Both the position numbers and the translations under genes were made by a program. Source: Lysobacterales bacterium (GTDB lineage Bacteria; Pseudomonadota; Gammaproteobacteria; Xanthomonadales; SZUA-38). From it: DNA of 64,000 nt. Shown here piece after piece: positions 26,550 through 34,199 of the stretch (within the stretch, counting starts at the first letter, position 1; every line of letters starts with the position of its first letter). Below the pieces are notes generated by a model. The model saw only the letters and a program-made list of their open reading frames with translations. It had not been told where the DNA came from and did not search any database. The DNA lies in NCBI GenBank assembly GCA_030065125.1, contig JASJDM010000004.1, positions 19,190 through 83,189 of the forward strand, in the 5' to 3' direction.

Positions 26550-26583
26550 GGGGTCAGAGTAAAACTCGTTTTACTCTGACCCC
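26550..26583. repeat. Perfect 15-bp-stem hairpin, GGGGTCAGAGTAAAA type
   Basis: GGGGTCAGAGTAAAA (26550-26564), loop CTCG, exact complement (26569-26583), ending 7 bases before the stop of the DUF4252 gene. From memory this palindrome recurs in many gammaproteobacterial genomes, sometimes near REP-associated Y1 transposases. No transposase is in the window. Confidence 0.75.
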
Positions 26584-26590
26584 AATGCTT

Positions 26591-27124
26591 CTAAACGTCC
26601 AGATCCAGGTCCAGGTCCGCGTGAATCAGGTCCTGGTCGTCCAGAATCCGGGCAATATCAGCAGGGTCCAGTCGGCCGGCCACGTTGACGAATACCGCCT
26701 CGTGATCGTGGTCCACGGCGATCACGGTAATGCCGTCCAGCTGGGCGGCTGACCCCTTGACCATGACAAACACCGTTTCGTCCTTGTCCTTGACCTGGGC
26801 GAAGTCCTCCCAGCCGTCATCCCGCAGTTCCTCGGCCAGGTCCCGGCTGCTGCTAACCACGTCAGCGGCGTTGTTCAGCTCGAAAACCCGTACCCGGATG
26901 CTGTCGATGCTGCTCAGCACGTCCAGGTCCTCGTCGTCGCTCTGGTCGGCCACCGACCGGGCCCAGCCCAGCAGCCAGCCGCCCAGCTTCACATCCACCA
27001 CCAGTTCCGAGTCCTCCAGTCCGCGTAGATTCTCGAAATCGACAAAGCCCGGGTGACTCTGGGCCAGGCCGGCAGCGGGCGCTGCCAGCAGGACACTCAA
27101 CAGGGTTGCAGTAAAAAGTCTCAT
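26591..27124 (-). CDS. DUF4252 secreted protein
   Basis: 177 aa exported protein. MRLFTATLLSVLLAAPAAGLAQS is a Sec signal peptide. The mature part fits DUF4252 (LGGWLLGWARSVADQSDD, IRVRVFELN, WEDFAQVKDKDETVFVMVKG, GLITVIAV-like strand followed by AVFVNVAGRLDPADIARI). Family members are often encoded with sigma factors; none is adjacent here. The C terminus ends in a short Asp/Leu alternation (ADLDLDLDV). The signal peptide sets the ATG at 27124; 27139 is an in-frame alternative. Function unknown. Confidence 0.8.
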   Translation of the reverse strand: MRLFTATLLSVLLAAPAAGLAQSHPGFVDFENLRGLEDSELVVDVKLGGWLLGWARSVADQSDDEDLDVLSSIDSIRVRVFELNNAADVVSSSRDLAEELRDDGWEDFAQVKDKDETVFVMVKGSAAQLDGITVIAVDHDHEAVFVNVAGRLDPADIARILDDQDLIHADLDLDLDV

Positions 27125-27247
27125 CAGGTCGCTCTCCATTTTTTTCGGATTTCGCCCATGACACGGTCGAAATGCCGGGAGGTTACAGCTGCGACCACGA
27201 ATTCCATGACTTTGGGGCGTTTGATTGACTGAAACGCTTGGCGGACA

Positions 27248-29776
27248 ATGGCTGTCCTTGTCCACCGGCTGGTTCCCATGGCTGCAGCCCACCGCAAATC
27301 CCTGTCGCCGGGCCGCATCAGCGGCCGGCTGTTCCGACCGGTGGTCCGGTGGCTGACCCGTGTGCGGCTGATTCCCCGCGAACCGGAGCTGGATCCGGAC
27401 AAGCCGGTCTGCTACATCCTGGAATCAGACGCGCTGTCGAATGTCCTGATCCTGCAGAAGACCTGCCAGGATCTGAAACTGCCGAAGCCGGGCGCAGCCA
27501 TGACCTTGCCCGGAAACGTGGAGTTTCGGGGTGTGATGGCACTGCAGCATCTGCGCGGCATGTTGTTCCGCCGGCCGGACTGGCGCCCCCATCTGGCCGA
27601 TCTGAAAACCCTGCTGGACCATGCCCGACTGGACCCCGAGTTCGACGTGCAGATGGTGCCGGTGTCCATCTTCCTGGGCCGTGCGCCCGACCGGGAGTCC
27701 GGCTGGTTCAAACTTTTGTTCTCGGAAGACTGGATGATCGCCGGCCGCCTGCGCCGCCTGCTCAGCATGCTGGTTCACGGCCGTAACACCCTGGTTCAGA
27801 TTTCCCGCCCGGTATCGCTGAAGGAATTCCTGGATGAAGATCCCGGGCCCGGGCGGCGGGTGAGAAAGTTCTCCCGGCTGCTCCGAGTCCACTTCCGCCG
27901 CACCCGTACCGGGGTGATCGGCCCGGACCTGTCTCACCGCCGCACGGTGGTGGACCTGATCCTCAGGTCGCGTTCCGTCCGGGAAGCCATCCGCAGCGAG
28001 TCAGACAAGAAAAAGCAGTCCGTCGCACGGGTGCGCCGGCGCGCCCGCGGTTATGCCCGGGAAATCGCCGGAGATTACTCTCATGCCTTTATCGAGTTCG
28101 CCTACCGCGTTCTGGGCTGGTTCTGGAACCGGATTTACGACGGCGTCCACGTCCACCACCTGGAAAACCTGGAGAGCATCCCCAAGGGTGCCGGCATTGT
28201 TTACGTACCCTGCCACCGCAGTCACATCGATTACCTGCTGATTTCCTACCTGGTCTACCACAACGGCTTCGCGGTGCCGCATATTGCCGCAGGTGTGAAC
28301 CTGAACCTGCCGGTGGCGGGGCGCATCATTCGCAAGAGCGGCGCTTTTTTCCTGCGTCGCAGCTTCCGCTCCAACGCGCTCTACTCGGCGGTGTTCAATC
28401 GCTACATCGACACGATCTTCTCCCGCGGTGTATCCATGGAGTATTTCATCGAGGGGACCCGCAGCCGCTCCGGTCGCCTGCTTAAGGCCAAGACCGGGAT
28501 GCTGGCCATGACGGTGCAGAGTTTCCTGCGCAACCGGGAGCGCCCGGTCTATTTCCTGCCGGTCTACTTTGGCTACGAACGGCTGGTGGAGGGCGATTCG
28601 TACCTGTACGAGCTTTCCGGCGGAAAGAAAAAGAAAGAGACCCTGGCCGGGTTGCTGCGATCGTTCTCGATCCTGCGGGAAAAGTTTGGCGAGGTGCACG
28701 TGGGCTTTGGCGAGCCGGTGTGCCTGGACCAGCACCTGGACAGGCTGGCACCCGACTGGCGCGACTGGCACCCCGAAGACTCCCCCCGCCGGCCGGAGTG
28801 GATGTCAGGGGCCATGGATGACCTGGGGCAGTCCATCATGCAGCGGATCAATGCCGCCGCTCACGTCAGCCCCATCAACCTGCTCGGGCTGGCGCTGCTG
28901 TCATCACCTCGCCACGCCATGGCACAGCCTGAGCTGGAAGCCCAGATGGAGCTGATGCGGGACCTGATGACCGAGATGCCCTACTCGGATGCGCTCACCG
29001 TGACGGAGCGCAGCACCGGGGAGATCCTCGAATACGGCGAAAACATGGGTCTGATCGAGCGTCGCAGCGATCACCTGGGCGACATCATCCTGTGCCGGGA
29101 AAGCGATGCCTGGCGGCTGTCCTATTTCCGCAACAACGCCCTGCACGCCATCGCCCTGTTTTCCTGGTGCGCCTGCGTGCTGCGAAACAACACCACCTTC
29201 TTCCGCCGGGACCTGCTGCGTATGGGCCGGGTCATCTACCCCTTCCTCAAGGACGAGCTGTGCCTGCGCTGGAGCCCGGAGGAGTTTGCCGAAGCCACGG
29301 AGAAAGCCCTCGAGCTGCTGCTGCGGCGAGGCCTGCTGATCAAGCACGCCGACCCTGGCACACTGCGCCGGGCCCACGGCGAAACCCTGCAGGCCATGCA
29401 GCTGCGCCTGCTCAGCCAGCCCATGTTCTCATCCCTGGAACGCTTCTACATCACCGTGGCCCTGCTGGTGAAAAACGGTTCCGGCGTCCTCAGCGCCGGC
29501 GAACTGGAAACCCTGTGCCACCTCACCGCCAAGCGCCTGTCCATCATCTACTCCTTCGAATCCCCGGAATTCTTCGACAAGGCCCTGTTCAAAAACTTCA
29601 TCCGCATGCTCCGCCGCGCCCGGGTCCTGTCCGCCGACAACGACGGCAAGCTGGTGTTCGACGAAGCGCTGGAGATTGTCATCCGGGATGCCAAGTCGAT
29701 TTTGAGCAAGGAGATCAGGCATTCGATCTGGCAGCTTTCTCCAGCGCCGGAGGAGGTGCGGAAGGAAGCGGCTTAG
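27248..29776 (+). CDS. plsB: Glycerol-3-phosphate acyltransferase PlsB
   Basis: 842 aa membrane-associated enzyme making 1-acyl-glycerol-3-phosphate from acyl-ACP or acyl-CoA. The acyltransferase blocks are clear: block I CHRSHIDYLL (HX4D), block II FFLRRSFRSN, block III FIEGTRSRSGR and block IV FLPVYFGYERL, all within about residues 318-445. The long C-terminal region is typical of the PlsB rather than the PlsY type. ATG 27278 (residue 11) would give a length closer to the E. coli N terminus and is a plausible alternative. The stop TAG is immediately followed by the first hairpin of the array at 29777. Confidence 0.93.
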   Translation: MAVLVHRLVPMAAAHRKSLSPGRISGRLFRPVVRWLTRVRLIPREPELDPDKPVCYILESDALSNVLILQKTCQDLKLPKPGAAMTLPGNVEFRGVMALQHLRGMLFRRPDWRPHLADLKTLLDHARLDPEFDVQMVPVSIFLGRAPDRESGWFKLLFSEDWMIAGRLRRLLSMLVHGRNTLVQISRPVSLKEFLDEDPGPGRRVRKFSRLLRVHFRRTRTGVIGPDLSHRRTVVDLILRSRSVREAIRSESDKKKQSVARVRRRARGYAREIAGDYSHAFIEFAYRVLGWFWNRIYDGVHVHHLENLESIPKGAGIVYVPCHRSHIDYLLISYLVYHNGFAVPHIAAGVNLNLPVAGRIIRKSGAFFLRRSFRSNALYSAVFNRYIDTIFSRGVSMEYFIEGTRSRSGRLLKAKTGMLAMTVQSFLRNRERPVYFLPVYFGYERLVEGDSYLYELSGGKKKKETLAGLLRSFSILREKFGEVHVGFGEPVCLDQHLDRLAPDWRDWHPEDSPRRPEWMSGAMDDLGQSIMQRINAAAHVSPINLLGLALLSSPRHAMAQPELEAQMELMRDLMTEMPYSDALTVTERSTGEILEYGENMGLIERRSDHLGDIILCRESDAWRLSYFRNNALHAIALFSWCACVLRNNTTFFRRDLLRMGRVIYPFLKDELCLRWSPEEFAEATEKALELLLRRGLLIKHADPGTLRRAHGETLQAMQLRLLSQPMFSSLERFYITVALLVKNGSGVLSAGELETLCHLTAKRLSIIYSFESPEFFDKALFKNFIRMLRRARVLSADNDGKLVFDEALEIVIRDAKSILSKEIRHSIWQLSPAPEEVRKEAA

Positions 29777-30001
29777 GCGCCCGCCGGGCGCCAGGGAACG
29801 CTCGCTGGGCGAGCTGGGGAACGACCGCTGACGCGGTCTAGGAAACGCGCCCTGCGGGCGCTGGGGAACGGCCCCTGCGGGGCCTGGGGAACGCGCGCCT
29901 TGCGCGCTAGGAAACGACCGCTGACGCGGTCTGGGGAACGCGCCCTGCGGGCGCTGGGAAACGGCCCCTGCGGGGCCTGGGGAACGCGCGCTCTGCGCGC
30001 T
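29777..30001 (+). repeat. Array of ten tandem hairpin units on a GGGGAACG linker
   Basis: Directly after the plsB stop: ten inverted repeats, mostly 6-bp stems with 3-4-base loops, spaced every 22-25 bases by the linker CTGGGGAACG (variants CTAGGAAACG, CTGGGAAACG). Stems in order: GCGCCC, GCTCGC, GACCGC, GCGCCC, GGCCCC, GCGCGC, GACCGC, GCGCCC, GGCCCC, GCGCGC, each followed by its complement. Units 3-6 (29816-29908) are repeated as units 7-10 (29909-30001) with a 93-base period. The last unit ends in TGGGATTTGACC. It resembles neither CRISPR nor a terminator. Together with the inverse array the 420-base gap 29777-30196 is almost all repeat; 30002-30093 shows no gene. Confidence 0.9.
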
Positions 30002-30093
30002 GGGATTTGACCCCTCGGCGGTCCCGGCATGATCCTTTGCAGATGGTCAATCAATGGCACTCTGTCAACGTATCTGGTTTTGGTCGGAGATGG

Positions 30094-30206
30094 ATCCCAG
30101 CGCGAAGCGCGTTCCCCAGACCGCGTCAGTGGTCGTTCCCCAGGCTGCGAAGCAGCCGTTCCCCAGCTCGCATAGCGAGCGTTCCCCAGACGCCGTTCAG
30201 GCGTCT
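30094..30206 (-). repeat. Second GGGGAACG hairpin array, opposite orientation
   Basis: Read on the minus strand: GACGCC-TGAAC-GGCGTC (30205-30189, covering the stop codon of the DUF465 gene), then units GCTCGC-TAT-GCGAGC, GGCTGC-TTC-GCAGCC, GACCAC-TGAC-GCGGTC (one non-pair) and GCGC-TTC-GCGC, joined by TGGGGAACG linkers and ending TGGGATCC. It faces the array at 29777-30001 across 92 bases, the facing ends being GGGAT (30002) and ATCCC (30094-30098). Confidence 0.88.
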
Positions 30207-30406
30207 AAATCCGGTATCAACTGACTCTCAAGCATCGCAATGGCGTCTTTCAACTGCAGCTTGCGCTTCTTCAGACGGCGGATGTGGAGGTCTTCGGCTT
30301 CGGCGTCCTGCTGCAGGGCATGGATGGCGGCGTCCAGGGCGCGGTGCTCGAGCTTGAGCTCAGCGATGCGCTGGGCTACGGCCGATGGATCGCTGGCGGT
30401 GGTCAC
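30197..30406 (-). CDS. DUF465 (YdcH-like) small coiled-coil protein
   Basis: 69 aa cytosolic protein. The core LKLEHRALDAAIHAL followed by HIRRLKKRKLQLKDAI is the DUF465/YdcH signature: two helices forming a short coiled coil. Function unknown in the family. The last codons and TGA stop lie within the first hairpin of the adjacent array, so array and coding sequence overlap by about nine bases. Confidence 0.82.
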   Translation of the reverse strand: MTTASDPSAVAQRIAELKLEHRALDAAIHALQQDAEAEDLHIRRLKKRKLQLKDAIAMLESQLIPDLDA

Positions 30407-30514
30407 GGGGCTGACCGGTTGGGGGTCACCTGACCCTCCCTATACTCCGGTGGAGCCAGTACCATATACGCCGCTTTTTCGAAAATCCAACAAATCCGAT
30501 TGTGACAATCCCTG

Positions 30515-31381
30515 ATGGCCAATTCCATTCGTAAAGCCCAGCTGCGAAACAGCAAGCTGCAGCAGCGGCTGCGCCGTGACACCGGCAAAGCCATTATGGA
30601 CTTCAACATGATCAGCGAGGGTGACCGGGTCATGGTTTGCCTGTCCGGCGGCAAGGACTCCTACGCCATGCTGGACCTGCTGCTGAGCCTGCAGAAAAGA
30701 GCCCCGGTCCGATTTGAACTCATTGCAGTCAATCTGGATCAGAAGCAGCCCGGGTTTCCCGAGCACGTTCTGCCGGAATACCTGGCCGGGGTCGGCGTAC
30801 CGTTCCACATCCTGGAGCAGGACACCTACAGCACCGTTGTACGGGTGGTGCCGGAAGGAAAAACCATGTGTGCCCTGTGCTCCCGGCTGCGGCGGGGCGC
30901 CCTGTATACCTTCGCCGAGCAGCAGGGTTTTACCAAGATTGCGCTGGGGCATCATCGGGAGGACCTGATCGAGACCCTGTTCCTCAACATGTTCCACGGC
31001 GGCAGCCTCAAGGCCATGCCGCCCAAGCTGCGCTCGGACAACGGCAAACACGTGGTCATCCGGCCCCTGGCTTACTGCCGCGAGAAAGACCTGGCAGAGT
31101 ATGCCCGGATCCGCGACTTCCCCATCATCCCGTGCAACCTGTGCGGCAGTCAGGACAACCTGCAGCGCCAGGCCGTCAAGGAAATGCTGGCCCACTGGGA
31201 CCGGACATTCCCCGGCCGCCTGGAGAACATCTTTCGGGCCATGACCAACGTGGCACCGTCCCAGCTGGCCGACCGCCAGCTGTTTGATTTCGACGCCCTG
31301 GACCGGCATCCGGGCAGCGGTGACGGCTGGCTGGTACCCCAGCGAGCCGACGATTCGGAAGCAGTCGCGGCGGAGCGCTGA
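30515..31381 (+). CDS. ttcA: tRNA 2-thiocytidine(32) synthetase TtcA
   Basis: 288 aa ATP-dependent enzyme that thiolates C32 of certain tRNAs using an iron-sulfur cluster. The PP-loop is SGGKDS (residues 44-49). Cluster cysteines appear as C119/C122 ([12 protein letters not shown]) and C207/C210 (IPCNLCGSQ). Family length is normal. The start ATG at 30515 follows a poor ribosome site but the next residues ([16 protein letters not shown]) look like the family N terminus. Confidence 0.95.
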   Translation: MANSIRKAQLRNSKLQQRLRRDTGKAIMDFNMISEGDRVMVCLSGGKDSYAMLDLLLSLQKRAPVRFELIAVNLDQKQPGFPEHVLPEYLAGVGVPFHILEQDTYSTVVRVVPEGKTMCALCSRLRRGALYTFAEQQGFTKIALGHHREDLIETLFLNMFHGGSLKAMPPKLRSDNGKHVVIRPLAYCREKDLAEYARIRDFPIIPCNLCGSQDNLQRQAVKEMLAHWDRTFPGRLENIFRAMTNVAPSQLADRQLFDFDALDRHPGSGDGWLVPQRADDSEAVAAER

Positions 31382-31419
31382 TTCTGTTGAAATAGCCGGC
31401 CCCGTTTCGGTACAGGCCC

Positions 31420-32322
31420 GTGTTCAAGAGTCTCCGCATTTACCAGATCACTACCGCTGACGGCGTCACCGCCGAATCCCTGGCCGAGCAGCTTTCAGCC
31501 AACGCCCTGCCACCGTGCGGGCGGCTGGAACCCAAGGCCACCGGCTGGGTGTCACCCTACGGCCGGGACAAGGAGGGGCTGGTGCACAGTGTCGGTAACT
31601 GTCACCTGGTTCGCTACGGCATCGACGAAAAGGTGCTGCCCACCTCGGTGATCCGCGGCGCTCTGACCGAGCGTGTCAGCGAAGCCGAGGGGCGGCTGGG
31701 GCGTCCGCCCGGCCGGCGGGAAAAGCTGCGTATGAAAGACGAGGTCATGATGGACCTGCTGCCCCGGGCCTTCGTCAAACCCCGGGACATCGACGCCTAT
31801 CTGGATCTGGAAGCCGGCTGGCTGGTGGTGGACTGCGCCAGCTCCAAGCTGGCTGACGAAGTGGCCAGCCTGCTGCGCATGAATGTCCCCGCCATCCGGC
31901 TGAATGCCGCCGACATCAGCAACCGCATCTGCACCTATCTGACCCAGTGGCTGAAGACCGGCGAGTGCCCTGGCGACCTGCACCTGGGGGAAGAAGTGGA
32001 CCTGCGCGACGAGCGTGACGAAAGCGCCACCATCCGCTGCCGCCGCCAGGACCTGGAGAGCCGGGAAATCCGGCAGCACGTCTCCACCGGCATGCAGGCG
32101 TTCCGCATGGGGCTGCGCTGGGGCGACCGGCTGGCGTTTACCCTGTCTGACGAATTCACCCTGCTGCGGGTCAAGGCACTGGACTACCTGGTGTCCCAGC
32201 TGTCGGACATTGCCACCGAATCCGACGTGGAAGAGCTGGACGCGGAGTTTGCCATGACCTCGCTGGAGTTTCGCGCCCTGCTGGAAGAGCTTTCCGGTAT
32301 CTTCAACTGGCCTGAAGCCTGA
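31420..32322 (+). CDS. rdgC: Recombination-associated protein RdgC
   Basis: 300 aa nucleoid-associated protein that binds double-stranded DNA as a ring-shaped dimer and limits RecA activity. Diagnostic stretches: N-terminal MFKSLRIYQIT (GTG start), GWVSPYGRDKEGLVHS, REKLRMKDEVMMDLLPRAF and WLVVDCASSKLADEVASLLR. Length matches the family (about 300 aa). It is followed after 13 bases by the DJ-1/PfpI gene and probably forms an operon with it. Confidence 0.95.
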   Translation: MFKSLRIYQITTADGVTAESLAEQLSANALPPCGRLEPKATGWVSPYGRDKEGLVHSVGNCHLVRYGIDEKVLPTSVIRGALTERVSEAEGRLGRPPGRREKLRMKDEVMMDLLPRAFVKPRDIDAYLDLEAGWLVVDCASSKLADEVASLLRMNVPAIRLNAADISNRICTYLTQWLKTGECPGDLHLGEEVDLRDERDESATIRCRRQDLESREIRQHVSTGMQAFRMGLRWGDRLAFTLSDEFTLLRVKALDYLVSQLSDIATESDVEELDAEFAMTSLEFRALLEELSGIFNWPEA

Positions 32323-32335
32323 GCTTGGGTGCTGC

Positions 32336-32992
32336 ATGAGTTTCGACACGGGAGCAACCTTTGGATTCCTGCTGTTCGACGGGGCCGAGGAGCTGGATTT
32401 CGCAGGTCCCTGGGAACTGGCCGGCCTTTGGAGCCGGCACGCCGGCGGGCCCACCCACTGCCTGGTGGTGTCGGAAAGCGGCGGCCCGGTGAACTGCGCC
32501 CAGGGCTTGAAGGTGCATGCCGACGCCGCCTTCGAAGACTGTCCAAACCTCGACTACCTGCTGATTCCGGGCGGTGAGGGTACCCGCAAAGCAGTGAATA
32601 ATCCGGCACTGCTGGCGTTTATCAGCGCCCAGGCGCGCCACTGCCGCAGTCTGCTGTCGGTGTGTACCGGCTCCCTGGTGCTGCAGGCGGCGGGCCTGCT
32701 GGAGGGCCGCCAGGCCACCACCTACTGGGGCCTGCTGGACACGCTTCGCCAGCGCGGCGTCGAGGTGGTGGAGGAACGCTTCGTGCACGACGACCCGGTC
32801 TGGACTTCGGCCGGCGTGTCAGCCGGCATGGACATGCTGCTGGCGTTCATTGCCCACACCGCCGGCGAGGACACCGCTGCCCAGGTCCAGTTCCTGGCCG
32901 AGTACTATCCCGACGATCAGGTTTACGGCACGCCCGGCGACCACCCCCAGGCACCTGCGTACGTTCGCAGGCGCAGCGACAAGTCAAGGTAA
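32336..32992 (+). CDS. DJ-1/PfpI family protein
   Basis: 218 aa class I glutamine-amidotransferase-like protein. The N-terminal FGFLLFDGAEELDFAGPWE, the YLLIPGG strand, and the nucleophile elbow SVCTGSLVLQAAGLL with its Cys near residue 106 are clear. The arrangement (D..GP near the N terminus, Cys-Thr elbow) resembles the isonitrile-hydratase/AraC-N group of DJ-1 proteins, without any DNA-binding domain. Possible roles are hydrolysis, glyoxalase-like detoxification or stress response; substrate unknown. It is followed by a cupin gene after 6 bases. Confidence 0.85.
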   Translation: MSFDTGATFGFLLFDGAEELDFAGPWELAGLWSRHAGGPTHCLVVSESGGPVNCAQGLKVHADAAFEDCPNLDYLLIPGGEGTRKAVNNPALLAFISAQARHCRSLLSVCTGSLVLQAAGLLEGRQATTYWGLLDTLRQRGVEVVEERFVHDDPVWTSAGVSAGMDMLLAFIAHTAGEDTAAQVQFLAEYYPDDQVYGTPGDHPQAPAYVRRRSDKSR

Positions 32993-32998
32993 ACGCCC

Positions 32999-33349
32999 AT
33001 GGATATCAAACACATCCCCACCGAACTGGCGGCCCATCCCGAAGGCAGCTTCCTGGATATCACCGGGTTCAATGGTGCAAGCATCGGGGCCTGCCGGGTT
33101 ACCGGTGAGTCACCGGTGTGGGAAATGCACCCGGATACCGATGAGTTTTTCTACATCCTGGACGGCGAGTTCCAGATTACCCTGCTGACCGATGACGGTC
33201 CCGTCACCCAGACCGCAGGGCCTGGCTGTACCTTTGTGGTGCCGCGGGGCATCTGGCACAAACCCGCCGCGCCGGACGGCGCCAGCTTCCTGTACCTGAC
33301 GCCGGGGGAGTCGCTGCATTCGGACGCAGAGGATCCGCGACAGCAATAG
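32999..33349 (+). CDS. Cupin domain protein
   Basis: 116 aa single-domain cupin. Two cupin motifs are visible: HPDTDEFFYILDGEFQI (metal His/Glu region, about residues 43-59) and PGCTFVVPRGIWHKP (second motif with His, about 75-89). Such small cupins can be metal-dependent dioxygenases, isomerases or binding proteins; the reaction cannot be told. It closes the rightward ttcA-rdgC-DJ1-cupin run and ends one base before the tail of the hydrolase on the other strand. Confidence 0.85.
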   Translation: MDIKHIPTELAAHPEGSFLDITGFNGASIGACRVTGESPVWEMHPDTDEFFYILDGEFQITLLTDDGPVTQTAGPGCTFVVPRGIWHKPAAPDGASFLYLTPGESLHSDAEDPRQQ

Positions 33350-33350
33350 C

Positions 33351-34199
33351 TCAGGTGGCGGATTCCCAGAACTGCCGGATCTCCCGGGCCGTCTGCTCGG
33401 GGTGATCCATGTGCAGGTGATGCCCACCGGGCAGGGTGACCACATGGGCATCGTTGAGCCTGGAGATCCGGTGTTCCACCACCTCGGCAAAAGCCGGGTA
33501 GCGCAGGGTCTCGGCACGCAGCAGCAGCGTTGGGCAAGTCAGGCAGGACAACGCCTGCAGCACCTGTTCCTCGGTGTAGCGGTTCATGCTGGGAAACTTG
33601 AGCTGGCGGTCGCCGCGCCAGTACCAGCCCCGATCGTCCTGGTCCAGGCCGCGGCGCGCCATGATTTCCGCGCAGCCCAGGTCGAAGTCCCCGCCCACCC
33701 TGGCTTCCAGGGCCTGCTGGCGGGTTTCAAAATGCCGCGGTCGCGACGCGCCCCTGGATCGCACGACTACCCCGCGCCGGATTTGCTTGACCACCTCGCT
33801 GGGCGGTGAGCTTACGGGTCCCAGCATGTCGATGCTCACCAGGGTACGGACCTGCTCGGGAAAAGCCGCCGCATAAAGGGCGCACAGGCCGCCGCCCATG
33901 GAGTGGCCCACCAGGTTCAGTTGCTCCCAGCCCAGCGCCATGATCAATTCGTGGATCACCCACAGGTTGTCGGCGAAGCTGAACCAGTCCGCCGCTGTTC
34001 CCAGGGGCGAGCCGCCGTGACCGGGAAGGTCCATCGCCACCAGCCGGGCGCCGGGAAGGAAAGGAGCCAGGGGTGAAAAGCTGCCGGCATTGTCCATCCA
34101 TCCGTGCAGGGCCAGCACCGGCGTATCCCCGGCATCACCCCAGGCCAGGCCGGACAGCCTCAGGCCGGCCGCTTCGAACTCGATTCCCTGCTCATTCAT
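33351..34199 (-). CDS. Alpha/beta hydrolase
   Basis: 282 aa soluble alpha/beta hydrolase. HGWMDNAGSF is the oxyanion strand, the nucleophile elbow is GHSMGGGLCAL (Ser near residue 98), and the catalytic His is in the C-terminal GGHHLHMDHPE. Substrate unknown; serine esterase or epoxide-hydrolase-like enzymes share this pattern. The start overlaps the end of the AttH-like gene by eight bases, so it is the distal gene of the hemH-ABC-AttH operon. Confidence 0.87.
   Translation of the reverse strand: MNEQGIEFEAAGLRLSGLAWGDAGDTPVLALHGWMDNAGSFSPLAPFLPGARLVAMDLPGHGGSPLGTAADWFSFADNLWVIHELIMALGWEQLNLVGHSMGGGLCALYAAAFPEQVRTLVSIDMLGPVSSPPSEVVKQIRRGVVVRSRGASRPRHFETRQQALEARVGGDFDLGCAEIMARRGLDQDDRGWYWRGDRQLKFPSMNRYTEEQVLQALSCLTCPTLLLRAETLRYPAFAEVVEHRISRLNDAHVVTLPGGHHLHMDHPEQTAREIRQFWESAT

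Noticed and set aside
26403..26579. 58-codon reading frame starting ATGACGCCC
   Set aside because: It runs through the intrinsic terminator, the hairpin array and the 34-nt palindrome; composition follows those structures, not a protein.
29777..30206. CRISPR-like periodicity (conserved short repeat every 22-25 bases)
   Set aside because: The parts between linkers are perfect palindromes, units recur as blocks, the conserved part is only 8-10 bases, and there are no cas genes.
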